This document shows positions 36,390 to 44,795 of a DNA stretch of 64,000 nt, piece by piece. The stretch comes from Bradyrhizobium sp. BTAi1 (GTDB lineage Bacteria; Pseudomonadota; Alphaproteobacteria; Rhizobiales; Xanthobacteraceae): the NCBI RefSeq assembly GCF_000015165.1, contig NC_009485.1, positions 3,863,501-3,927,500 of the forward strand, read 5' to 3'. Position 1 is the first letter of the stretch. Each line of letters opens with the position of its first letter. Below the pieces are notes generated by a model. The model was not told the origin of the DNA. It saw nothing but the letters and a program-made list of their open reading frames with translations, and made no database searches. The translations under genes were made by a program, and so were the position numbers.

Positions 36390-37387
36390 GGCTGCACCAA
36401 TTGGTCGCCGGCGCGCAGGCCGGACAGGATTTCGAGACCATCGGGAACATCGGCGCTCGGCAGGGCGCGGCCCCGCTGCACCGGTACGCTCGCCTTCTGC
36501 GCTCCCTGCTGCAGCTGGACGTAGTCGATGCCGAAGCGGGTCGTGACGTAGCGGGCGGGGATCACATAGGCGTCGCGCTGGCCGCCGGAGATCCAGACGC
36601 GTAGCCGGTCGCCGACGAAGTACTGGCCGAGGCCGGGAACAATCGCATCGGCGACGACGCGTCCTTCCTCGATCTGCGGATAGACGAGGTCGATGACCCC
36701 CCATTTGTCGCCGCTTTCGCCGAACTCGGCACCATCCAGGCGGATCTTGTCACCGGCTTTCAGGAACAGCGCATGGCGTTCGGGCACGCGCAGCCGCAGC
36801 TTGAAGTTCTGCTGCGCCACCGTGACCACGGGATCGCCGGGTAGAACCACCGAGCCGACCGTCACCAGCTTCTTCAGCACGCGGCCGTCATCGGGCGCCA
36901 GCACCTGGCCTTCGCTCATCTGTTGATTGACCACCGCGCGCTCGGCGGTCTTGGCCCGCAGGCCGTTCTCGGCGACATTGAGCGCGGTGCGCGTCTCGTC
37001 GAGCTTGACACGGGGCAGGGTGCCGCGTTCGACGAGGCCTTCGGTACGCGTGAAGTCGATTTGCGCCTGGTTGGCCTGCGCCTGCAGCGCCTCGATCTGG
37101 GCGTCGAGCGATTTGAGCTGCAGAGCGAGCTTCTCATCGCCGATCAGAGCGATCGGCTGGCCGCGCTTCACGGGGTCGCCTTCGCGAACGGAGAGCTGCG
37201 CGATCGTGCCGCCGATGCGGCCGCGCGCCGGGACCACGCTGATGCTTTCCACCGTCGCGAACACCGCCTTCTCGTCGGCGACTTGGCGCGGTGTGACGGT
37301 CAGCGTCTCGGCATGCACCGGCGCGGCCTGCCAGCCCATCTGCCACGTCATCGCGGCGATCAAGCTCAGGAGCGATAATGTGCGCAT
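36386..37387 (-). CDS. RND efflux periplasmic adaptor (membrane fusion protein)
   Basis: 333 aa with a Sec signal peptide (residues 1 to about 26, cleaved near VHA-ET). A lipoyl-like half (VPARGRIGGTIAQLSVREGDPVKRGQP) is followed by a helical hairpin (LDAQIEALQAQANQAQIDFTR region) and a beta-barrel half ending GDQLVQP. It bridges the inner-membrane RND pump to an outer-membrane channel not encoded here. Its stop overlaps the pump start. Confidence 0.9.
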   Translation of the reverse strand: MRTLSLLSLIAAMTWQMGWQAAPVHAETLTVTPRQVADEKAVFATVESISVVPARGRIGGTIAQLSVREGDPVKRGQPIALIGDEKLALQLKSLDAQIEALQAQANQAQIDFTRTEGLVERGTLPRVKLDETRTALNVAENGLRAKTAERAVVNQQMSEGQVLAPDDGRVLKKLVTVGSVVLPGDPVVTVAQQNFKLRLRVPERHALFLKAGDKIRLDGAEFGESGDKWGVIDLVYPQIEEGRVVADAIVPGLGQYFVGDRLRVWISGGQRDAYVIPARYVTTRFGIDYVQLQQGAQKASVPVQRGRALPSADVPDGLEILSGLRAGDQLVQP

Positions 37388-37511
37388 CAGCCTTGTCCTG
37401 TCTCTTTTGAGTCAAATCGGGTGGTCAGGCGAAACCGTTGCGGCCGGTCCAGACATCCCACCGGAATACGGGTTCCCACTTGACGTTGCTCAAGTCGTGG
37501 GCTCGGCACTG

Positions 37512-37847
37512 TCATAGTCTTTGTCTTTGTGCGGGTTTCGGCGGCAGCGCTGCGCAATAGACCTGATAGAGGGTCTTCAGCACCTCGCGGGCCGGCTCGC
37601 TGGTGATCGAATAGTAGATCGTCTGCCCATCGCGCCGGGCGGTGACCAGACCGTCCTTGCGCAGCAGCGCAAGGTGCTGGGAGACGGTCGAGTCGCGCAG
37701 TCCGAGGAACGCCGCGAGCTCGCCGACCGACCGTTCAGTGTCGACCAGCTGGCAGATGATCAGGAGCCGATGCCGGTTTGACAGCGCCTTCAACAGGTCG
37801 CTGGCCTGGTCGGCCGCCGCTTCCATGATGTCTGCATAAAATTTCAT
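37512..37847 (-). CDS. ArsR-family repressor, SqrR/BigR persulfide-sensor type
   Basis: 111 aa from the ATG at 37847; a longer in-frame reading across the divergent promoter is rejected. The winged helix includes LRDSTVSQHLALLRKDGLV. It lacks an ArsR metal-binding CxCxxC. It has two cysteines, Cys32 (LLIICQLV) and Cys98 (YQVYCAAL), 66 residues apart, the same spacing as the dithiol pair of SqrR and BigR, which form a polysulfide bridge and leave DNA. The divergent neighbour is a sulfide:quinone oxidoreductase, which fits. It probably controls both that gene and the pump operon. Confidence 0.88.
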   Translation of the reverse strand: MKFYADIMEAAADQASDLLKALSNRHRLLIICQLVDTERSVGELAAFLGLRDSTVSQHLALLRKDGLVTARRDGQTIYYSITSEPAREVLKTLYQVYCAALPPKPAQRQRL

Positions 37848-37852
37848 AGTTG

Positions 37853-37878
37853 CGTATATACAGAGATACGAATATATA
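37853..37878. promoter_or_regulatory. AT-rich operator/promoter candidate between repressor and SQR genes
   Basis: An isolated AT-rich patch in GC-rich DNA, six bases upstream of the repressor start. It contains the inverted repeat CGTAT-N8-ATACG (37853-37870) followed by AATATATA. It is the natural binding site for the SqrR-like repressor and overlaps any promoter for it. Confidence 0.5.
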
Positions 37879-37943
37879 GTCAAGGCCGGCCGGGAGATCA
37901 GGGCTGAGCGAAACAAGAACGAAGCAAGGCGATGGAGGACCCA

Positions 37944-39230
37944 ATGGCGGACGTTGTCGTGATCGGAGCGGGGCTGAGTGGCTCGCTGATGGCCTATGAA
38001 TTGCTGCCCCAGATGCGAAAGGAGGACCGCGTGACCGTCATCTCGCAGGGATCCTCCTATCATTTCGTGCCGTCCAATCCGTGGGTGGCGGTGGGCTGGC
38101 GCAAGCGCGGCGACATCGAGATCGATCTCGTCGACGTCATGCAGCGCAAGGGCATCCGCCTGCTGACGCAGGGGGCCAAGCGCGTCCATCCGGCCGAGAA
38201 CCAGGTCGAGCTGACGGACGGCACTATGGTCGCCTACGATTATCTCGTGGTGGCCACCGGCCCCGAGCTCGCCTTCGACGAGATTCCGGGGCTCGGCCCC
38301 GATGGCCATACCCAGTCGGTGTGCCATGTCGACCATGCCGCGCATGCCAAGGCGGCGTTCGACAGACTGGCCGAGAAGCCCGGCCCGGTCATCGTCGGCG
38401 CGGTGCAGGGCGCGTCCTGCTTCGGCCCGGCCTACGAATTTCTTTTCATCCTCGAGACCGAACTGCGCCGCCGCAAGATGCGTGATCAGGTGCCGATGAC
38501 CTTCGTGACCTCCGAACCCTATATCGGCCATCTCGGTCTCGACGGTGTCGGCGACACCAAGGGGCTGCTGGAAAGCGAGATGCGCGAGAAGCACATCAAG
38601 TGGATCACCAGTGCGCGCGTCACCAAGGTCGAGGACGGCCGCATGGTCGTGGAGGAGGTGGCCGACGACGGTTCGGTCCGCAAGACGCATGAGTTGCCCT
38701 TCGCCTATTCCATGATGCTGCCGGCGTTCCGCGGCGTCGGCGCCGTGAGGGGCATCGAGAAGCTGACCAACCCGCGCGGCTTCGTGATCGTCGACAAGCA
38801 TCAGCGCAATCCGGCCTTCGCCAACGTGTTCGCGATCGGCGTCTGCGTCGCGATCCCGCCGATCGGGCCGACGCCGGTGCCGGTCGGCGTGCCCAAGACC
38901 GGCTTCATGATCGAGTCGATGGTCACGGCGACCGCCCTCAACATCGGCGCGCTGCTGCGCGGTCAGGAGCCGAAGGCGCAGCCGACCTGGAATGCGATCT
39001 GCCTCGCCGATTTCGGTGATTCCGGCGTCGCCTTCCTGGCGCAGCCGCAAATCCCGCCGCGTAACGTCAACTGGTCGGCGAAGGGAGAGTGGGTGCATTA
39101 CGCCAAGGTCGCCTTCGAGAAGTATTTCCTGCGCAAGATGCGGCGCGGCACGCCGGAGCCGTTCTATGAGAAGTTTCTGCTCGACCGGCTCAACATCGCC
39201 AAGATCAAGGAGGTCAGGACAGGCACATGA
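37944..39230 (+). CDS. Sulfide:quinone oxidoreductase-like FAD protein
   Basis: 428 aa. The ATG at 37944 has GGAGG five bases upstream; an ATG at 37932 is the alternative. The dinucleotide-binding motif VVVIGAGLSGS is at the N-terminus. Cysteines lie in SVCHVDH, GASCFGP and IGVCVAIPP, consistent with the catalytic cysteines of SQR enzymes. The enzyme oxidises sulfide to polysulfide or persulfide at the membrane and passes electrons to quinone. It overlaps the thioredoxin start by four bases and is divergent from a SqrR-type repressor. Confidence 0.88.
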   Translation: MADVVVIGAGLSGSLMAYELLPQMRKEDRVTVISQGSSYHFVPSNPWVAVGWRKRGDIEIDLVDVMQRKGIRLLTQGAKRVHPAENQVELTDGTMVAYDYLVVATGPELAFDEIPGLGPDGHTQSVCHVDHAAHAKAAFDRLAEKPGPVIVGAVQGASCFGPAYEFLFILETELRRRKMRDQVPMTFVTSEPYIGHLGLDGVGDTKGLLESEMREKHIKWITSARVTKVEDGRMVVEEVADDGSVRKTHELPFAYSMMLPAFRGVGAVRGIEKLTNPRGFVIVDKHQRNPAFANVFAIGVCVAIPPIGPTPVPVGVPKTGFMIESMVTATALNIGALLRGQEPKAQPTWNAICLADFGDSGVAFLAQPQIPPRNVNWSAKGEWVHYAKVAFEKYFLRKMRRGTPEPFYEKFLLDRLNIAKIKEVRTGT

Positions 39231-39667
39231 GCGGGACCTTTCAACTGGTGTGCGGCCATTGCGGACAGATCAACCGTCTGCCCGCCGGCCGCGCGCCCAC
39301 CCAGGGCAAATGCGGCAAGTGTCACGCGCCGCTGTTCTCCGGCCATCCGATCGAGGTCGACCAGGCGGCGTTCGAGCGCCATGTTGCGCATAGCGACCTG
39401 CCGCTGCTGGTCGATGTCTGGGCGCCGTGGTGCGGCCCGTGCCGGGCGATGGCGCCGATGTTCGCGCGCGCCGCCGAGGCGCTCGAACCGCGCGTACAGC
39501 TTCTGAAGCTGAACTCCGACGAGGCGCCGGAGATCTCGGCGAAGTTCGGCATCTCTGGAATTCCCACCCTGCTGCTGCTGCAGAAGGGCCGGGAACTGGC
39601 GCGGATCTCGGGTGCGATGGACTCGCAACGAATCGTCGCCTGGACGCTGTCCGGCTTGCGGCAGTGA
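39227..39667 (+). CDS. trxC: Thioredoxin 2 with N-terminal zinc-finger
   Basis: 146 aa. The N-terminal CxxC pairs (VCGHCGQ and GKCGKCHAP) form a zinc ribbon typical of TrxC. The catalytic site is WAPWCGPCR, and the cis-Pro is in SGIPTLLL. It reduces disulfides or persulfides in the cytoplasm. Its ATG overlaps the SQR stop, so it is cotranslated with sulfide oxidation and may handle the persulfide product. Confidence 0.92.
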   Translation: MSGTFQLVCGHCGQINRLPAGRAPTQGKCGKCHAPLFSGHPIEVDQAAFERHVAHSDLPLLVDVWAPWCGPCRAMAPMFARAAEALEPRVQLLKLNSDEAPEISAKFGISGIPTLLLLQKGRELARISGAMDSQRIVAWTLSGLRQ

Positions 39668-39719
39668 TGCCGCGGCGCCGGCTTGATTACGCTCAAAGGC
39701 AACCATGAAGGACCATGTC

Positions 39720-39923
39720 ATGAATATCGACAAAGCAGTTCTCTTCTTTGCCGGGGTCGTCGTTCTGCTCGGCCTTGCGCTCGGCTGGACCGTCAGTCCC
39801 TATTGGTTCCTGCTGACGGCCTTTGCAGGCGTCAACATGATCCAGGCCTCGTTCACGGGCTTCTGCCCGGCGGCGATCGTGTTCAGGAAGCTGGGCTTGC
39901 GAAGCGGCAACGCGTTCTCCTGA
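39720..39923 (+). CDS. DUF2892 small membrane protein
   Basis: 67 aa from the ATG at 39720, preceded by AAGGA seven bases upstream; an ATG at 39705 would add five residues. It has two hydrophobic spans and the conserved SFTGFCPAAIV near the C-terminus. DUF2892 segments occur alone or fused to rhodaneses such as YgaP, linking them to sulfur transfer at the membrane. The SQR/thioredoxin neighbours agree. The biochemical role is unknown. Confidence 0.85.
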   Translation: MNIDKAVLFFAGVVVLLGLALGWTVSPYWFLLTAFAGVNMIQASFTGFCPAAIVFRKLGLRSGNAFS

Positions 39924-39968
39924 ACCGGCCCGACATGGAAGGCAGGATGAAGATGAAGCGAGGATATC

Positions 39969-41414
39969 ATGGCTGACTCGGACGAAACCTACATCGTCGG
40001 GCCGCTCTACAAGGCGCGCGACAAGGTCTATCCGGCGGCCGTGCATGGCCGCTTCCGGCGCATCAAGTGGACCATCCTCTGTATTACGCTGGGCATCTAC
40101 TATCTGCTGCCCTTCGTGCGCTGGGATCGCGGTCCCGGGATGCCGAACCAGGCGGTGCTGGTCGATTTCCCGCACCGCCGCTTCTACTTCTTCTTCATCG
40201 AGCTGTGGCCGCAGGAGGTCTACTACTTCACCGGCCTGCTGATCATTGCCGCAGTGGCCCTGTTCCTGATGAACGCGGTCGCTGGCCGGCTGTGGTGCGG
40301 CTATCTCTGCCCGCAGACGGTATGGACGGACCTGTTTTATGCCGTCGAGCGCTGGGTCGAGGGCGACCGGCGCGAGCGCATGCTCAGCGACAAGCGCGGC
40401 TGGACTTTCACGCATATCCGCCAGGTCGCCCTCAAACACTTTCTCTGGATCATGATCGGCTGGTGGACCGGCGGCGCCTGGGTGCTGTATTTCGACGATG
40501 CGCCGACCCTGGTGAAGGACCTCGCCACCTTCCAGGCGCCGTTCACGGCCTATCTCTGGATCGGCATTCTGACGGCGACGACCTACGTGTTCGCTGGCCA
40601 CGCCCGCGAGCAGGTCTGCATCTACATGTGCCCGTGGCCGCGCATCCAGGCCGCACTGACCGACGAATGGGCGCTCAACGTCACCTACAAGGGCGACCGC
40701 GGCGAGCCGCGCATGTCGGTCAAGAAGGCGGAGGCGGCGCGGCTGCAGGGCGCGCCGGCCGGCGACTGCGTCGACTGCCACCAATGCGTCAACGTCTGCC
40801 CGACCGGCGTCGACATCCGCAACGGCCTCCAGCTCGGCTGCATCCAGTGCAGCCTGTGCATCGACGCCTGCGATAGCGTGATGACCCAGATCGGCCGTCC
40901 CACCGGTCTGATCGGCTACGACACCGACATCAACGTGGCCAGGCGCAAAGAGGGCAAGCCGGAGATCTACCGCATCATCCGGCCGCGCACGATCATCTAT
41001 GCGAGCTTCATCGCCATCGTCGGGGGTATCATGCTGTACACGCTGGCGACGCGCGGCACGATGGGCATCAATGTGCTGCATGAGCGCAATCCGCTGTTTG
41101 TGCAGCTGTCGGATGGCGGCGTGCGCAATGACTACACGGTGCGGCTGCTCAACAAGCGCGGCGCGCGTGACTTTGTGCTCGACGTCGTCGGCCCGCCGAA
41201 TGCCAAGGTGACGGTCGCTGGCGAGAGCCGCGAAGCCGACGGCCGCATGCTGATCGACGTGGGACAGGACCAGACCCGCGAGATCCGGATGTCGGTCGAG
41301 GCGAAGGGCGCCGATCTTCCGCCGGTGCCGGTCGACATCGAGATCAGGATCACCGATCCTGCGACGGGCACGTCGGTCAGCAAGCACGACCACTTCGTGC
41401 CGGCGCCGCGTTGA
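39969..41414 (+). CDS. ccoG: Cytochrome c oxidase accessory protein CcoG (FixG/RdxA)
   Basis: 481 aa. Several membrane spans are followed by a double ferredoxin segment (CVDCHQCVNVCP and CIQCSLCIDACD) carrying two 4Fe-4S clusters, and a C-terminal immunoglobulin-like domain. Earlier cysteines in RLWCGYLCPQ and CIYMCPWPR also fit the family. CcoG reduces copper for cbb3 oxidase assembly. The usual ccoNOPQ and ccoHIS neighbours are absent here. It instead follows sulfide-oxidation genes, so this copy may protect or maintain an oxidase under sulfide. Confidence 0.92.
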   Translation: MADSDETYIVGPLYKARDKVYPAAVHGRFRRIKWTILCITLGIYYLLPFVRWDRGPGMPNQAVLVDFPHRRFYFFFIELWPQEVYYFTGLLIIAAVALFLMNAVAGRLWCGYLCPQTVWTDLFYAVERWVEGDRRERMLSDKRGWTFTHIRQVALKHFLWIMIGWWTGGAWVLYFDDAPTLVKDLATFQAPFTAYLWIGILTATTYVFAGHAREQVCIYMCPWPRIQAALTDEWALNVTYKGDRGEPRMSVKKAEAARLQGAPAGDCVDCHQCVNVCPTGVDIRNGLQLGCIQCSLCIDACDSVMTQIGRPTGLIGYDTDINVARRKEGKPEIYRIIRPRTIIYASFIAIVGGIMLYTLATRGTMGINVLHERNPLFVQLSDGGVRNDYTVRLLNKRGARDFVLDVVGPPNAKVTVAGESREADGRMLIDVGQDQTREIRMSVEAKGADLPPVPVDIEIRITDPATGTSVSKHDHFVPAPR

Positions 41415-41490
41415 AGCCGGCGTCGGCTGGATCCGTACGGAGCAGTCGCGCCAGCTTGCCTCTAACTGATAGGAACAGGAATTGATAGGA

Positions 41491-41521
41491 ACAGGGAGGA
41501 GCATGTGCTTCTCCCTGTTTT
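41491..41521 (+). terminator. Intrinsic terminator after ccoG
   Basis: ACAGGGAG at 41491 pairs with CTCCCTGT, extended inward by GAGCA/TGCTT to about 13 bp around a TG loop, followed by TTTT at 41518-41521. A short direct repeat (GATAGGAACAGG twice) lies just upstream. Confidence 0.75.
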
Positions 41522-41619
41522 GTCGTGTCCGGTTGTTCCAGATCAATGATGGACAAAGACCGCTGGCAGAGCATCGCCACGTCAAGGGATCGATGTTTCC
41601 TACTGACGGAGAATGGGAG

Positions 41620-41829
41620 ATGTTCAAGGTCGCAATTCTGATCTGGGTCATGCTGGGCACGGTGCTGGCGGGCAGCGCGGTCACGGCGTTGTTGACGGTG
41701 CAGGGACCGGTCGGAAGTCCGATGAAGGATCTGCCGCTCGCGGCGCTGGTCGGCTTCATCGTCGCGATGCCGCTGTCCTATCTCGTCGCGGCGAAGATCA
41801 GCCGCAACGGCCGGGGCCGCGTCGCCTGA
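41620..41829 (+). CDS. 69-aa double-pass membrane protein
   Basis: Starts MFKVAILIWVMLGTVLAGSAV, with GGAG eight bases upstream of the ATG. It has two hydrophobic spans (about 3-24 and 38-58) and a basic C-terminus (KISRNGRGRVA). The family is not identified. It stands alone after the ccoG terminator and has the look of a genuine small inner-membrane protein. Confidence 0.6.
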   Translation: MFKVAILIWVMLGTVLAGSAVTALLTVQGPVGSPMKDLPLAALVGFIVAMPLSYLVAAKISRNGRGRVA

Positions 41830-42491
41830 GGGGCGTGAGGCCGGACTGGAGACGTTCACGGAGTCAAACAGCGTATCGTCAAACCGTGCCTCAATGGGGA
41901 CCGCAGCAGCGAGACGTCGTCAAGCGGCCCGCGGCGCCGATGCGTCCGAGTTGCTCCAGTCCGTTCCGCCCTGTCGAAGAAGAGGGCGCGGGGAATGCCG
42001 GGGGCTGGCCGCACCCATGGCCCGCCTGCAGAGAAAAAAGCAGGCGGCAGTCACCACAGGTTCAGCCGAACTCCGGCATTCCCCGCGCGATGGTTTTCAC
42101 GCTTATCTCGCGCTCTCCCCGGTGTCCGGCCTGTTAGCCACCGTCGCCGTCCGGATTATCGTCACCAGACGGCTTGACGCCAGCATCGGGGCGCCAGGAC
42201 CACGCGATTTCACGTCCGCCACCAGCCGTTCGTCCGCGCGCCATCGGAGCGCGCTGCGGCATGATCGCAGCCACCGCATCCCGCCTCGCGTGTCGTGACG
42301 ATCGCGATCCGCCCCTCTTGCCGAAGCAGGATGCGCAGGAGTAGATCATGAATTCGGAAAAAATGAAATAGCAAAAATCGCGCTTGCCGATCGCGATACG
42401 CTCCGCGGCCCGGCGATGTGATCCAGCCGGGCAGCAGGGGCGGATCGGCGATGACGTCGAAGGACACTGTCGGGCCGGCGGCGATGGCCGT
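41830..42491. repeat. Gene-free region with fossil dispersed repeat and 15-bp inverted repeat
   Basis: No intact gene is seen. A perfect 15-bp inverted repeat, CGCGGGGAATGCCGG at 41987-42001 and its complement at 42073-42087, encloses a smaller hairpin (GCCTGC at 42024-42029 with GCAGGC at 42040-42045). Short broken frames nearby (for example LTPASGRQDHA around 42170) resemble translated fragments I recall from repeated intergenic DNA in Bradyrhizobium. I read it as a degenerate dispersed repeat, not a gene. It contains no transposase. Confidence 0.5.
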
Positions 42492-43241
42492 TCACGCGCC
42501 GCAGCCGCTCGCCGAGTCGTGCAGAATGCCGGGGAGCGTCGATCGCGCGCCGTCCAGGAACAGCTGGATCGCGTCGCGAACGGTCTGCTCGAGATCGGAC
42601 GGGACCGGCGTCTCGTAGATGAACTTCCGGATCGCGAGGTAGAAGATGCGTCCGTGCAGGCCCCAGAACATTTCCGTTTCGCGGCTGCCGAGCGGGCAGA
42701 TCTCGACATCAGGCAAGTTCATCTCATGTCGGAGCTCAAGCGCCGCCGGCTCGATGATCTCGCGCCGGACGAGGTCGAGGTAGCGCCCGGTGATGCCGAA
42801 CGATCGCATTCCGGAGAACACGAAGATCCGCACCCAGTTATACTCGAACACGCGGGCCACATAGTCCAGATAGAAGCCCGTCAAGCGCGCCTGCAGCGGC
42901 TGGCTGCGATCGCGGATCAGGGGACCCCAATCCTGCGACCAGCGGCTCAGATAGACTTCCTGATAGACGCGTTCGATCAGCGCCTCCTTGCTGGGGAAAT
43001 GCCGGTAGATCACCGAATGCGCGATGCCCATGCGCTTGGCGAGCTCCCGCGTCTGGCCCTCGAAGCCGCGCTCGGCGAAGAAGCGGATCGCCTCATCCAC
43101 GATCAGCCTCTCACGGTCGGCGGCGCGCATGTTGCGGCGCCGCAGCCTCGGATGGCTTGCGCTCTTTCGCTGGCTGCCCGCACGGCTGGCGCCCTGTTTC
43201 TTTGCGCTTGCGGTTTTCGGAGGTCTGGCCATGGCCTTCAT
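42492..43241 (-). CDS. TetR-family transcriptional regulator
   Basis: 249 aa; a second Met three codons in is an alternative start. A basic leader (about 1-40) precedes the helix-turn-helix (about 45-90: IVDEAIRFFAERGFEGQ and GIAHSVIYRHFPSKEALI). The C-terminal half is a ligand-binding helical domain of unknown specificity. It is divergent from a Mo-hydroxylase/ABC-transport operon and most likely controls it. Confidence 0.9.
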   Translation of the reverse strand: MKAMARPPKTASAKKQGASRAGSQRKSASHPRLRRRNMRAADRERLIVDEAIRFFAERGFEGQTRELAKRMGIAHSVIYRHFPSKEALIERVYQEVYLSRWSQDWGPLIRDRSQPLQARLTGFYLDYVARVFEYNWVRIFVFSGMRSFGITGRYLDLVRREIIEPAALELRHEMNLPDVEICPLGSRETEMFWGLHGRIFYLAIRKFIYETPVPSDLEQTVRDAIQLFLDGARSTLPGILHDSASGCGA

Positions 43242-43278
43242 CGTTGTCGCGGCATCTCGGCTTGATAGCCGAAAGCAT

Positions 43279-43357
43279 ATTTGTGACCAATCGTTCGTTT
43301 CTGGTTGACCGGCTTGGCGGCAGTGTGCCAGTGTTTTGAGACCAGATGGTCACAAAT
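43279..43357. promoter_or_regulatory. Paired inverted operator candidates for the TetR regulator
   Basis: ATTTGTGACCA at 43279-43289 and its exact complement TGGTCACAAAT at 43347-43357 form an 11-bp inverted repeat with a 57-bp spacer, between the divergent TetR and Mo-hydroxylase genes. The first copy continues into ATCGTTCGTTT, typical of TetR-bound DNA. Confidence 0.55.
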
Positions 43358-43398
43358 CTGGGAATCCGGGCTGATGAGCCCTGGAAGCGAGGAAACGG

Positions 43399-44259
43399 AT
43401 GAAAGCGAGGGCTTTCAGCTATTTTCGTGCAAGTACGGTCGAGGAGGCGCTTGACGCTCACGCGCAAGGCGGTGATGACGCGCGCTACATTGCCGGCGGC
43501 CAGAGCCTGGTTCCGGCGCTCGCGCTGCGGCTGCAGGCGCCGCGCCGTCTGGTCGATATCAACCACATCGATGAGCTGCGCGGGGTGCGACGTGAGGGCG
43601 AGTGGCTGCGCATCGGCGCGCTGACGCGCCATTGCGAGATGCTGACCGAGCCGCTGATCGCGGAATTTGCGCCGCTGCTGCGGGCTGCTGCGCCCTTCGT
43701 TGCCCATCCCGCCATCCGCAATCGGGGCACTCTCGGCGGCAGCGTCGCGCTCGCGGATCCGGCGTCGGAATTCCCGGCGGTGGTGCTCGCGCTGGAGGCC
43801 GAGATCGAGGTCGCCGGGCCGGCCGGCCGGCGCCGGGTCAGGGCTGAGGACTTCTTCGTCGATCTGTTCGAGACGGCGCTTGCGCCGGGCGAGCTGCTCG
43901 TTGCGGTTCATGTGCCGCTGTTCAATCCGGGGCAGCGCATTGCATTCGATGAGTTGGCGCGTCGGCGCGGCGACTATGCCCTGGTCGGCTGCGGCATCAG
44001 CGCGACCTGCGCGGATGATCTGATCACGGACATTCGCATCGCGTTCTTCTCGGTCGGCAATGTCCCGACGCGCGCGCGCCGAGCCGAATCTGAGATCGCG
44101 GGATCACGCCTGAGTCCCGATGTGATTGCGGCGGCGCAGGCCGCGCTCGGCGAGGACCTTGCGCCTGATGACGGCGACGACGTTCCGGCCGCGATGCGGC
44201 TGCACCTGGCGCGTGTCCTGCTCGGCCGGCTGTTGGGCCAGATCGGAGGGGCCACGTGA
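43399..44259 (+). CDS. Mo-hydroxylase FAD subunit (CoxM-like)
   Basis: 286 aa. FAD-binding motifs of the xanthine dehydrogenase/CO dehydrogenase medium subunit are present: YIAGGQSLVPAL near 30 and IRNRGTLGGSVALADPASE near 106. It passes electrons from the iron-sulfur subunit to the final acceptor. It is first of three overlapping genes. The substrate is set by the large subunit and remains unknown. Confidence 0.92.
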   Translation: MKARAFSYFRASTVEEALDAHAQGGDDARYIAGGQSLVPALALRLQAPRRLVDINHIDELRGVRREGEWLRIGALTRHCEMLTEPLIAEFAPLLRAAAPFVAHPAIRNRGTLGGSVALADPASEFPAVVLALEAEIEVAGPAGRRRVRAEDFFVDLFETALAPGELLVAVHVPLFNPGQRIAFDELARRRGDYALVGCGISATCADDLITDIRIAFFSVGNVPTRARRAESEIAGSRLSPDVIAAAQAALGEDLAPDDGDDVPAAMRLHLARVLLGRLLGQIGGAT

Positions 44260-44795
44260 GCTCGATCATGTCCGATCTGGACGAGGCTGACGCGACGGTC
44301 CGCGTCCGCTTCGTCGTCAACGGCCGCAAGACGGCTTGCGATGTCGCGCCGCGCGACACGCTGGTCGATTGCCTGCGCACTCAGCTCGAACTCACCGGCA
44401 CGCATGCCGGCTGCGAGATGGGCGCTTGCGGCGCCTGTCTGGTCCAGCTCGATGGCCGCGCCGTCCATGCTTGCCTGATGTTCGCGGTGCAGGCCGATGG
44501 CGCGCGGATCGACACGATCGAGGGGCTGTCCGAGAGCGGTGTGATCGCCGATCTGCAGGCTGAGTTTCACCGGCGCAACGCGCTGCAATGCGGGTTCTGT
44601 ACGCCGGGCATGCTGATCAACGCCCACGAGCTGCTCTCAAACGTCGCGCGGCCCAGCCGGGAGGCCATTCGTGACGCGCTGTCCGGCAATTTCTGCCGCT
44701 GCACCGGATATGAAGCGATCGTCGACGCGATCGCAGCGGTTGCCGAGGCACGTGCGGCCAAGGCCGCGCAAGGTGCGGAGGGCGCATCGTCATGA
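44256..44795 (+). CDS. Mo-hydroxylase [2Fe-2S] subunit (CoxS-like)
   Basis: 179 aa from a GTG at 44256, supported by GGAGG six bases upstream and a GTGA overlap with the FAD gene. Plant-type cluster ligands are in GCEMGACGAC plus a later Cys, and the second cluster in CGFCTPGM and CRCTGY. It transfers electrons from the molybdenum centre to FAD. Confidence 0.93.
   Translation: MSSIMSDLDEADATVRVRFVVNGRKTACDVAPRDTLVDCLRTQLELTGTHAGCEMGACGACLVQLDGRAVHACLMFAVQADGARIDTIEGLSESGVIADLQAEFHRRNALQCGFCTPGMLINAHELLSNVARPSREAIRDALSGNFCRCTGYEAIVDAIAAVAEARAAKAAQGAEGASS

Noticed and set aside
37512..37847. Metal-sensing ArsR/SmtB regulator
   Set aside because: No CxCxxC or histidine-rich metal site; the two Cys spacing and SQR neighbour fit a persulfide sensor better.
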